This document shows, piece after piece, positions 1 through 5,192 of a stretch of 5,192 nucleotides of DNA. The translations under genes and the position numbers were made by a program. The stretch spans positions 1 through 5,192 of the forward strand of contig CALAYR010000160.1 in NCBI GenBank assembly GCA_937894805.1, read 5' to 3'. Each line of letters starts with the position of its first letter. Position 1 is the first letter of the stretch. Source of the DNA: an uncultured Acidimicrobiaceae bacterium. Its GTDB lineage: Bacteria; Actinomycetota; Acidimicrobiia; Acidimicrobiales; RAAP-2. Below the pieces are notes generated by a model that was not told the origin of the DNA, did no database searches, and was given only the letters and a program-made list of their open reading frames with translations.

Positions 1-1
1 T

Positions 2-307
2 AACTACGGGGGTCGTGCCGAAATCGTCGACGCCGTCAAGAAGCTGGTCGAGGATAAAGTTCCGGCCCACAAGATTGACGAAAAGGCCATCCGCTCTCGC
101 CTCTATCACCCCGAGTTTCCCGACCCCGACTTGATGGTGCGCACTTCGGGCGAGTTCCGCATTTCGAACTACCTCCTCTGGGAGATTGCCTACTCCGAGT
201 TGGTCTTCACCGACGTGCTGTGGCCCGACTTTCGCCGTGAGCACCTCTACGAGGCCGTACGTGAATATCAAAATCGCGAGCGCCGTTTTGGGGGAGTTGA
301 ACAGTGA
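2..307 (+). CDS. uppS: Isoprenyl diphosphate synthase (UppS family), 3' part
   Basis: This is the C-terminal 101 residues of a cis-prenyltransferase; the 5' end lies before the window, and the family is usually about 250 residues long. The enzyme condenses isopentenyl diphosphate units onto an allylic diphosphate to make the long-chain polyprenyl (undecaprenyl or decaprenyl) carrier lipid for cell-wall synthesis, acting at the cytoplasmic membrane face. The fragment opens with the conserved NYGGR block (fragment residues 1-5). It then has RTSGE-x-RIS-N (residues 47-56), whose two arginines and serine match the isopentenyl diphosphate-binding residues of E. coli UppS (R194, R200, S202). The glutamate in LLWEIAYSEL (E66) matches the Mg-site E213. 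WPDF (74-77) and the RERRFGG tail (92-98) complete the signature. The TGA stop overlaps the GTG start of the next gene. Actinobacteria often carry two paralogues with different chain lengths, and this fragment cannot show which one it is. Confidence 0.95.
   Translation, partial: NYGGRAEIVDAVKKLVEDKVPAHKIDEKAIRSRLYHPEFPDPDLMVRTSGEFRISNYLLWEIAYSELVFTDVLWPDFRREHLYEAVREYQNRERRFGGVEQ
290..296 (+). promoter_or_regulatory. Ribosome binding site for the small membrane protein
   Basis: GGGGGAG lies inside the last codons of uppS, 7 bases before the GTG at 304. This is a good Shine-Dalgarno match at normal spacing. It is the main evidence that the 69-residue frame is translated and that GTG at 304 is its start. 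Confidence 0.6.
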
Positions 308-513
308 AGTGGCGCAGCCTCGGCATTGTGCTCGGAGGGCTTGTCTACCTCCTGCTGTGGGGGATCGCTCTGAACGGTGGTTCTCGTTTGGTCGCACCGC
401 TCACCATTCCCATCGTCCTCGCCGTACTGGTGGGTGGGGGTAACTGGCTCAACAACTTCATGGGTATCAAGCGCAAGCCTCAAGAATTTCGGAAGCGCAA
501 CGACGAACAGTGA
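304..513 (+). CDS. Small two-helix membrane protein, function unknown
   Basis: I do not recognise this 69-residue protein. It has two hydrophobic stretches, roughly residues 6-23 and 29-46, separated by a short NGGSR turn, and then a strongly charged tail (about 56-69, with KRK and RKR). Basic residues at both ends (K2, R4 and the tail) predict by the positive-inside rule a helical hairpin with both termini in the cytoplasm. No catalytic motif or signal-peptide cleavage site is visible. It is probably a real gene: it starts with GTG in a 4-base overlap with uppS, has a good ribosome binding site at 290-296, and ends in an identical 4-base overlap with recO, so it fills the gap between two known genes exactly. 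Its position next to uppS could suggest a role with lipid-carrier metabolism at the membrane, but that is only a guess from context. Confidence 0.75.
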   Translation: MKWRSLGIVLGGLVYLLLWGIALNGGSRLVAPLTIPIVLAVLVGGGNWLNNFMGIKRKPQEFRKRNDEQ

Positions 514-1256
514 ACACGATTCGAGACGAAGCCATCGTGCTTCGGACGTATAAATCGGGAGAGTCGGACCGCGTGGTGGTGCTGTGGACAAAGTCGCACG
601 GCAAGCTGCGGGGTATTGCCAAGGGCGTCCGCAAGACGACGAGCAAATTGGGTAGCGGTCTAGAAGTTATGGCTCACGTCGATATCCTGCTGGCCGAGTC
701 CAAGGGAGAGCTGTACCAGGTACGCCAGGTGCAACACGTGAACCGATTCTCTACGGTGCGACAAGACTTTGATCGCCTCTCGGCCGGTCTCGCCCTTGTC
801 GAAGTGGTCGACGCCGTACCGACCGACAATGTGCCCGATGAGGAAATATTTACGATGTTGGCTCGAGCTCTTCTTTCGCTCGATAACGAAGAGTTCGCCC
901 CCTTTCTCGTGCCGTCCGCCTTTTTCTTCAAGATGCTGGCCCTTGATGGTTCCATGCCGCAACTGGCTGAGTGCGTGAGCTGCGGTGCGGGCGATCCCTT
1001 GGTTTCCTTTAACGCCGAAGTGGGTGGCCTGCTGTGTGCCGCCTGTCGATCGGGCCGTCCGGTGTCTAAGGATGCCGTTGTTCTTCTCCGCCGGCTACTG
1101 CAAGGCGATCTGGCCGCAGTTCTGCGCGAGGGCAACGCCCAAGGCACCAGCGAAGTGGTTGGTTTGGCGAGTGAGGCAATCGAACAGCACTTCGGCAAGC
1201 GGCTGAAAGTAGCCCGGTCGCTCAATCAGATGTTGCCGCCTGAGGGCTTCCAGTAA
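510..1256 (+). CDS. recO: DNA repair protein RecO
   Basis: This 248-residue protein has normal length for RecO, the mediator that works with RecR (and often RecF) to load RecA on SSB-coated single-stranded DNA and to anneal strands during recombinational repair. The N-terminal OB-fold region (about 1-80) begins with the typical pattern EAIVLRTYKSGESDRVVVLW, followed by the basic stretch AKGVRKTTSK (37-46) that suits DNA binding. The central part is helical. A zinc-finger pattern of two CxxC pairs lies at C155/C158 and C176/C179, as in many RecO proteins. The start is GTG at 510, overlapping the TGA of the preceding gene by 4 bases. The nearest purine-rich stretch, GGAAG at 491-495, is 14 bases away and rather far, so translation is probably coupled to the upstream gene. 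Stop TAA is 7 bases before phr. The frame is intact and nothing is missing. Confidence 0.94.
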   Translation: MNTIRDEAIVLRTYKSGESDRVVVLWTKSHGKLRGIAKGVRKTTSKLGSGLEVMAHVDILLAESKGELYQVRQVQHVNRFSTVRQDFDRLSAGLALVEVVDAVPTDNVPDEEIFTMLARALLSLDNEEFAPFLVPSAFFFKMLALDGSMPQLAECVSCGAGDPLVSFNAEVGGLLCAACRSGRPVSKDAVVLLRRLLQGDLAAVLREGNAQGTSEVVGLASEAIEQHFGKRLKVARSLNQMLPPEGFQ

Positions 1257-1258
1257 GG
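1255..1258 (+). promoter_or_regulatory. Weak ribosome binding site before phr
   Basis: AAGG overlaps the recO stop codon. It sits 5 bases before ATG 1264 and 11 bases before the in-frame ATG 1270. The shorter spacing slightly favours 1264, but the match is only four bases and either start would give almost the same protein. Confidence 0.35.
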
Positions 1259-1263
1259 TCCCG

Positions 1264-2694
1264 ATGTCCATGAGTCACCCTCCCGTCATCTACTGGTTCC
1301 GCCGCGATCTTCGGCTGGCCGATAACCCTGCACTACTCGCCGCAGTAGCGGCAGGTGGCGAAGGCGGGGTGCTCCCACTCTTCATCGTGGACGAACGCAT
1401 CGTGACCTCGGCAGGTCCGACGCGAGTCCAATTCCTCCAGGACACCCTGGAAGCGCTGAACGAGTCGATGGGGAACCAACTCGTCGTTCGTTACGGTTCG
1501 CCTCTGGAGGTTCTGCGCACGGTGATGGCCGAATCGGGGGCAACTCAAATATTCATGACTCAAGACTTTGCGCCACTGGGTATCAAGCGAGACGACGCCA
1601 TCCGTCGAGATCTACCTTCGGCACAATTTCACGCGGTCGGCACGCCGTACATCGTGCCACCGGGCTCGATCTTCTCGAAGAGCAACGAGCCCTTCAAAGT
1701 CTTTACGGCCTTTCGTCGAGTGTGGGATACCTTCGAATTGCCTAGGCCACTCGCCGCACCGATTACGCCAACATGGTTCCCGGCGTCGAGCGAGTCGCTC
1801 GACGGCCTCGCCTTAATGGCGGGGCGAACCGTGCCCAGCTACTTCGGAGATCTTGCGGACCTGCCGATGGCCCAACCCACCCCCGCGGGCGAGGCTGAAG
1901 CTCATCGTTTGCTCGAAAGTTTTAGAGACCGCGTCGATGACTATTCGACCAATCGCAACATCCCCGGTCTCGACGGAACCTCGATGCTCAGCCCGCACCT
2001 TCGCTTCGGAACGATTCACCCCCGACAGGTGGCCGACGCGCTGATTGGTGACAGTGAAGACCGGAGAGTCTTTCTGTCGGAGATTGCCTGGCGTGAGTTC
2101 TACGCCGACGTTCTTTTCAACCACCCTCAGTCCGTAGCCGATGTCTTGCAACCCACGATGCGCCACCTGCCGGTTGACCGCGACGCAGCCGCCGAGGAGA
2201 GATTCCGCACGTGGGCTCGAGGCGAAACGGGCTACCCCCTCGTCGACGCCGGCATGCGCCAACTCCTGGCAACGGGCTGGATGCACAATCGAGTTCGCAT
2301 GGTGGCGGCTTCGTTTCTGGTGAAGCACCTCCACTTGGATTGGCGTTGGGGTGCGCAGTGGTTCATGTGGCGGCTCGTTGATGGTGACATTGCCTCTAAC
2401 CAGCACGGTTGGCAGTGGGCGGCGGGAACTGGGACCGATGCCGCTCCGTACCACCGGGTCTTTAACCCGACGTTGCAGGCGGAGCGATTCGACGCTGACG
2501 GAACGTACGTCCACACCTGGATTCCCGAACTGGCCGCTGTTGGTGCGCCGCAGTGTCTCCAGCCCGGTGGTGGCGAGGGACTCTTGGCTCCTCCCGACTA
2601 TGTGCGTCCAATGATTGACGCCAAGTCCGAGCGAGACGAAGCACTACGCCGCTTCGCGCTCGCTCGGGAGTTGGCCGGTCCTAAGAATGGCTGA
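1264..2694 (+). CDS. phr: Deoxyribodipyrimidine photolyase (class I CPD type)
   Basis: This 476-residue flavoprotein, full length for the family, uses light to split cyclobutane pyrimidine dimers in DNA. The N-terminal alpha/beta antenna domain begins with YWFRRDLRLADNPAL (10-24). The C-terminal helical FAD domain contains Y227, the TSMLS loop (239-243) followed by PHLRFG, and SEIAWREFY with E273 and W276 (E. coli E274 and W277). It continues with TGYPLVDAGMRQL, TGWMHNRVRM and the FAD-site block ending GWQWAAGTGTDAAPY. N379 matches E. coli N378, the residue facing flavin N5. W383 and W360 match the inner and middle triad tryptophans (W382, W359). The outer one (W306) is absent: residues 277-316 contain no tryptophan, and ungapped alignment puts D307 there. 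W362, W366 and W369 are extra tryptophans nearby. The antenna cofactor (8-HDF or MTHF) cannot be read from sequence with confidence. A cryptochrome or (6-4) photolyase is less likely given the close bacterial CPD-type match. The 3' end overlaps hemW by 8 bases. Confidence 0.94.
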   Translation: MSMSHPPVIYWFRRDLRLADNPALLAAVAAGGEGGVLPLFIVDERIVTSAGPTRVQFLQDTLEALNESMGNQLVVRYGSPLEVLRTVMAESGATQIFMTQDFAPLGIKRDDAIRRDLPSAQFHAVGTPYIVPPGSIFSKSNEPFKVFTAFRRVWDTFELPRPLAAPITPTWFPASSESLDGLALMAGRTVPSYFGDLADLPMAQPTPAGEAEAHRLLESFRDRVDDYSTNRNIPGLDGTSMLSPHLRFGTIHPRQVADALIGDSEDRRVFLSEIAWREFYADVLFNHPQSVADVLQPTMRHLPVDRDAAAEERFRTWARGETGYPLVDAGMRQLLATGWMHNRVRMVAASFLVKHLHLDWRWGAQWFMWRLVDGDIASNQHGWQWAAGTGTDAAPYHRVFNPTLQAERFDADGTYVHTWIPELAAVGAPQCLQPGGGEGLLAPPDYVRPMIDAKSERDEALRRFALARELAGPKNG

Positions 2695-3787
2695 CTTTGG
2701 TGTCTATGTTCACGTGCCGTTCTGCGCACATCGCTGTGACTACTGCGCCTTTGCGACTTACTCCGATCGCGACCACCTCATGGTGGAGTACGTCGAAGCG
2801 GTTCTGAAGGAGATCGCCCGGTCCGTTGCCGATGGTCTGCCACCCGCTGACACCGTCTTCTTCGGGGGTGGCACGCCGTCGCGTCTGCCCGCTGAGGACC
2901 TACTCCGGATTCTTAACGCCATTCCTAAAGCTGACGGCGTTGAAGTCACCGTGGAGTGCAATCCCGAGGATGCCACCATTGAACGCCTCAGCGCCTACCG
3001 GGCCGGTGGGGTAACGCGAATGAGCTTCGGGGTGCAGTCGACACAAGCGGCCGTCCTGGCCGATCTGGGACGTCGTCACGGGACGATGGCCCACGAACAG
3101 GTGAGCCGCGTGGTGCACGAAGCGGGCTTTGAGACCTGGAACATGGATCTCATCGTGGGTTCCCGCGCCGAAACACTCGATGACGTCCGGGCCACGGTCG
3201 GCGACATTCTCAACCTGCCGTACCCTCCACCCCACATCAGCTGCTATGTCCTCACGCCCGAGCTAGCTACTCCGCTGGGACAAGACCCCAAGCGCCATCC
3301 CGACGAAGATGACTCCGCCGACGCCTACGACGTCGTGGGCGAAATGTTGGCCGGAGCCGGTTTTGAGTGGGAGGAAATCTCAAACTGGGCTCAGCCCGGA
3401 CACGAATGTCGACACAATCACGTGTACTGGGATCGTGGCAACTACGTGGGCTTTGGCTCCGCGGCCCACTCGCACGTTGATGGACTGCGGTGGTGGAATG
3501 TTCGCACCCCCGATCGCTACATCGCGCTGCTCCAAGAAGGGTCGCTCCCTCGAGGCGGGGAAGAAGAGGTTGCTCCGGCGGCCCAAGAGTTCGAGGCTCA
3601 ATCGCTCGCCCTGCGTACGCGCAAGGGGGTTCCCATCGAGGCCTTCGCCTCACTGGATGAGATTGCCCACCTCATTCGCATTGAAGGGTCGAATGTTGTC
3701 TTGAGTGAACGGGGACGACTCGTGGCCAATCAGGTAATCCTTCGCTTGCGTTCTTCAGAGATGCCAGAGGCGTCCGGTAGCCTGTAA
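2687..3787 (+). CDS. hemW: Radical SAM heme chaperone HemW
   Basis: This 366-residue protein belongs to the HemN-like radical SAM family but is the HemW type, a cytoplasmic, membrane-associated heme-binding protein that passes heme to targets such as respiratory enzymes. It was long misannotated as oxygen-independent coproporphyrinogen III oxidase. The 4Fe-4S/SAM motif is CAHRCDYCAF (C13, C17, C20), with phenylalanine where true HemN has a fourth cysteine; that marks HemW. FFGGGTPS (58-65) is the SAM-binding glycine motif, and RHNHVYW (242-248) followed by GFGSAAHSH is the family's heme-associated region. The C-terminal part (about 300-366) matches the HemN C-terminal winged-helix region. The frame is open upstream to an ATG at 2615, but that would add 24 residues with no family resemblance inside phr. 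ATG 2687 places YVHVPFC at the usual N-terminal position and gives an 8-base overlap with phr, suggesting coupled translation. No strong ribosome binding site is visible; GGGAG at 2666-2670 is 16 bases away. Confidence 0.95.
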   Translation: MADFGVYVHVPFCAHRCDYCAFATYSDRDHLMVEYVEAVLKEIARSVADGLPPADTVFFGGGTPSRLPAEDLLRILNAIPKADGVEVTVECNPEDATIERLSAYRAGGVTRMSFGVQSTQAAVLADLGRRHGTMAHEQVSRVVHEAGFETWNMDLIVGSRAETLDDVRATVGDILNLPYPPPHISCYVLTPELATPLGQDPKRHPDEDDSADAYDVVGEMLAGAGFEWEEISNWAQPGHECRHNHVYWDRGNYVGFGSAAHSHVDGLRWWNVRTPDRYIALLQEGSLPRGGEEEVAPAAQEFEAQSLALRTRKGVPIEAFASLDEIAHLIRIEGSNVVLSERGRLVANQVILRLRSSEMPEASGSL

Positions 3788-3790
3788 GGC

Positions 3791-5110
3791 ATGTCCGACG
3801 TCGAAGCAACCCCAAACCCCGAACTCTTAGACAAGGTCATTAATCTGGCCAAGCGTCGGGGATTCGTCTTCCCATCGGCGGAAATTTACGGTGGATTCCG
3901 CTCCACCTACGACTACGGCCCGCTCGGCGTACTCCTGCTTCGCAACGTGAAGAATGCCTGGTGGCGCTCGATGGTCCAGCTTCGCGATGACGTCGTTGGC
4001 TTGGACGCGGCAATCCTTTCGCCCCCAGCCGTGTGGGCTGCGTCAGGCCACCTCGCCACCTTCACCGACCCGCTCGTGGACTGCAAGCAGTGCAACGAGC
4101 GCCTCCGCGAAGACCAGATTGACGGCATCTGCCCCAAGTGCGGTAGTCGTGACCTCACTCCAGCTCGCGCTTTCAACTTGATGTTTAAAACCCACGCCGG
4201 GCCGATTGAAGACGACGGTGCCGTGGCCTACCTCCGCCCCGAAACGGCGCAGGGAATGTTTACCAACTTCTTGAACGTACAAATCACGACGCGCAAGAAG
4301 CCCCCATTTGGTATCGCCCAAGTTGGTAAGTCCTTCCGCAACGAGATCACTCCACAAAACTTTGTGTTCCGAACTCGTGAGTTCGAGCAGATGGAGATGG
4401 AGTACTTCGTGCCACCGGCCGAATCACCAAAGTGGTTTGACTACTGGATTGATGAGCGTTACAACTGGTACCAAGCGCTCGGCATCGATAAGTCCAAGAT
4501 TCGGATTCGCCACCACGACCCCGATGAGCTGAGCCACTACTCAACTGGTACGGCCGACATTGAGTTTCTCTTCCCGTGGGGCTGGGGCGAACTCGAAGGT
4601 GTCGCCAATCGTACGGACTTCGACCTCAAGGCCCACTCGGCTGCCAGCGGAACCAAACTGGAGTACTTCGACCAAGCCAGCAATGAGCGCTACACCCCAC
4701 ACGTGATCGAGCCAGCCGCTGGCGCCACTCGCGCCATGATGGCCTTCCTACTCTCGGCCTACGAAGAAGATGAAGTTGGTGGGGAATTGCGCACCGTGTT
4801 GCGTCTCCACTGGCGACTCGCGCCTTACCAGGTCGCCGTCCTACCCCTCTCAAAGAAGCCCGAACTGGAAGCCGTTTCACGCGAGGTGCTCTCGATGTTG
4901 CAGAACCACTTCATGGTGGACTACGACGTCACCCAGTCAATTGGCAAGCGCTACCGACGTCAGGACGAGGTTGGAACCCCATTTTGCGTCACCATTGACT
5001 TTGATTCCCTTGAAGACAAGGCCGTAACACTGCGAGATCGAGACACCATGGAGCAGATTCGAGTGCCGATTGCTGAATTGCTCGGGGTGATTACCAATCG
5101 CATGAATTAG
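3791..5110 (+). CDS. glyS: Glycyl-tRNA synthetase, homodimeric (alpha2) type
   Basis: This 439-residue class II aminoacyl-tRNA synthetase charges tRNA-Gly with glycine in the cytoplasm. It is the single-chain alpha2 type found in actinobacteria, Thermus, archaea and eukaryotes, not the alpha2beta2 type of E. coli. The N-terminal block LAKRRGFVFPSAEIYGG (19-35) and YDYGPLG (40-46) lead into motif 1. Two CxxC pairs (C98/C101 and C114/C117) form a likely structural zinc site. YLRPETAQG (147-155), motif 2 with FRNE (182-185) and RTREFEQMEME (194-204), LEGVANRTDFDL, and motif 3 around EPAAGATR (307-314) build the active site. The anticodon-binding domain runs from about 345 to the end and includes GKRYRRQDEVGTPF. 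It is slightly short for the family but no motif is lost. ATG 3791 is 3 bases after the hemW stop. AAGG at 3786-3789 is too close to serve as a normal ribosome binding site, so expression may depend on coupling. Stop is TAG. Confidence 0.97.
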   Translation: MSDVEATPNPELLDKVINLAKRRGFVFPSAEIYGGFRSTYDYGPLGVLLLRNVKNAWWRSMVQLRDDVVGLDAAILSPPAVWAASGHLATFTDPLVDCKQCNERLREDQIDGICPKCGSRDLTPARAFNLMFKTHAGPIEDDGAVAYLRPETAQGMFTNFLNVQITTRKKPPFGIAQVGKSFRNEITPQNFVFRTREFEQMEMEYFVPPAESPKWFDYWIDERYNWYQALGIDKSKIRIRHHDPDELSHYSTGTADIEFLFPWGWGELEGVANRTDFDLKAHSAASGTKLEYFDQASNERYTPHVIEPAAGATRAMMAFLLSAYEEDEVGGELRTVLRLHWRLAPYQVAVLPLSKKPELEAVSREVLSMLQNHFMVDYDVTQSIGKRYRRQDEVGTPFCVTIDFDSLEDKAVTLRDRDTMEQIRVPIAELLGVITNRMN

Positions 5111-5192
5111 GTGCCACAATGTGGCGTGCGCGTCGCCACGAAAATTGTTCTAGTTGGCAGAAAACTACGCAGCACGCGCTACACGCTGGCCG
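5111..5192. other. Region after glyS, no gene assigned
   Basis: These 82 bases lie between glyS and the window edge and are too short to decide what follows. On the + strand, two frames are open to the edge: one from ATG 5119, with AGGTG at 5109-5113 at a fair spacing, and one from GTG 5111 or GTG 5126. On the - strand, one frame enters from the edge and reads GQRVARAA before a TAG at 5167-5165, so a convergent gene could end here. Besides the GC-rich repeats, a weak inverted repeat TAGTT/AACTA lies at 5151-5155 and 5163-5167. TTGGCA at 5154-5159 resembles a -35 box, but no convincing -10 box follows at the usual distance. Confidence 0.3.
5113..5139 (+). terminator. Hairpin-forming inverted repeats after glyS, possible terminator
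   Basis: Starting three bases after the glyS stop there are three copies of one 5-base word in alternating orientation: GCCAC (5113-5117), GTGGC (5121-5125) and GCCAC (5135-5139). The middle copy can pair with the first (5-bp stem, 3-base loop) or with the third (6-bp stem GTGGCG/CGCCAC, 7-base loop). The second hairpin is stronger. It is followed by GAAAATTGTTC, not a clean T run, so intrinsic termination would be weak. It may be a transcript end, an RNA 3'-end stabiliser, or chance. Confidence 0.35.

Noticed and set aside
268..591. A - strand open frame across the small membrane gene.
   Set aside because: It crosses the uppS end and the recO start, both firmly coding on the + strand, whereas the + strand 69-residue frame has a ribosome binding site and fits the junctions. 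A convergent or antisense gene here is not supported.
674..1225. A - strand open frame of 183 codons opposite recO.
   Set aside because: It is antisense to a clear recO; its composition is rich in serine, arginine and alanine, as usual for a shadow frame, with no domain pattern.
1813..2514. A long - strand open frame (233 codons) opposite phr.
   Set aside because: It lies wholly within the strongly conserved photolyase coding region, its translation has no recognisable motif, and long antisense frames are expected in GC-rich genes.
2615..2686. Upstream extension of hemW to ATG 2615.
   Set aside because: The extra 24 residues read from the phr coding sequence in another frame and do not resemble a HemW N-terminus. 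ATG 2687 puts the CxxxCxxC motif at the normal distance from the start.
2687..3787. Annotation as oxygen-independent coproporphyrinogen III oxidase (HemN).
   Set aside because: The residue following the three SAM-cluster cysteines is phenylalanine and not the fourth cysteine of HemN, and the length and N-terminus fit HemW.
5154..5183. A promoter beginning with TTGGCA at 5154-5159.
   Set aside because: No reasonable -10 hexamer is found 16-18 bases downstream; the sequence there is GC-rich.

Overview
The window is almost entirely coding, on the + strand, and reads as one compact housekeeping gene string in a moderately GC-rich bacterium. Six genes follow head to tail: the 3' end of uppS (isoprenyl diphosphate synthase), a 69-residue two-helix membrane protein, recO (recombination mediator), phr (CPD-type DNA photolyase), hemW (radical-SAM heme chaperone) and glyS (homodimeric glycyl-tRNA synthetase). 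Only 5111-5192, after glyS, has no assigned gene.

The genes are packed tightly. The first two junctions are 4-base GTGA overlaps (304-307 and 510-513). Then come a 7-base gap (recO/phr), an 8-base overlap (phr/hemW) and a 3-base gap (hemW/glyS). No promoter or terminator is visible between 2 and 5110. Co-transcription with translational coupling is the simplest reading; the promoter would lie upstream of the window.

The organism is most likely an actinobacterium (inference). Support comes from the closeness of uppS, recO and an alpha2-type GlyRS, the GTG starts at overlapping junctions, and the base composition. Two points argue against a mycobacterium-like species: the order here is uppS before recO, whereas mycobacteria have recO before uppS, and this GlyRS keeps a four-cysteine zinc site. 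A lineage such as Acidimicrobiia or another planktonic, light-exposed actinobacterium would fit, but one window cannot settle this.

Functionally the cluster is mixed: cell-wall lipid carrier synthesis (uppS), two DNA repair activities (recO, phr), heme delivery (hemW) and translation (glyS). The photolyase is the least usual member. It keeps the FAD-site residues but lacks a tryptophan where the outermost member of the classical photoreduction triad should be, and it has extra tryptophans next to the middle one. I see no mobile element, CRISPR array, RNA gene, frameshift or clear sign of recent transfer. Most of the window is ordinary; the points worth checking are the photolyase electron-transfer path, the unidentified small membrane protein and the symmetric sequence after glyS.
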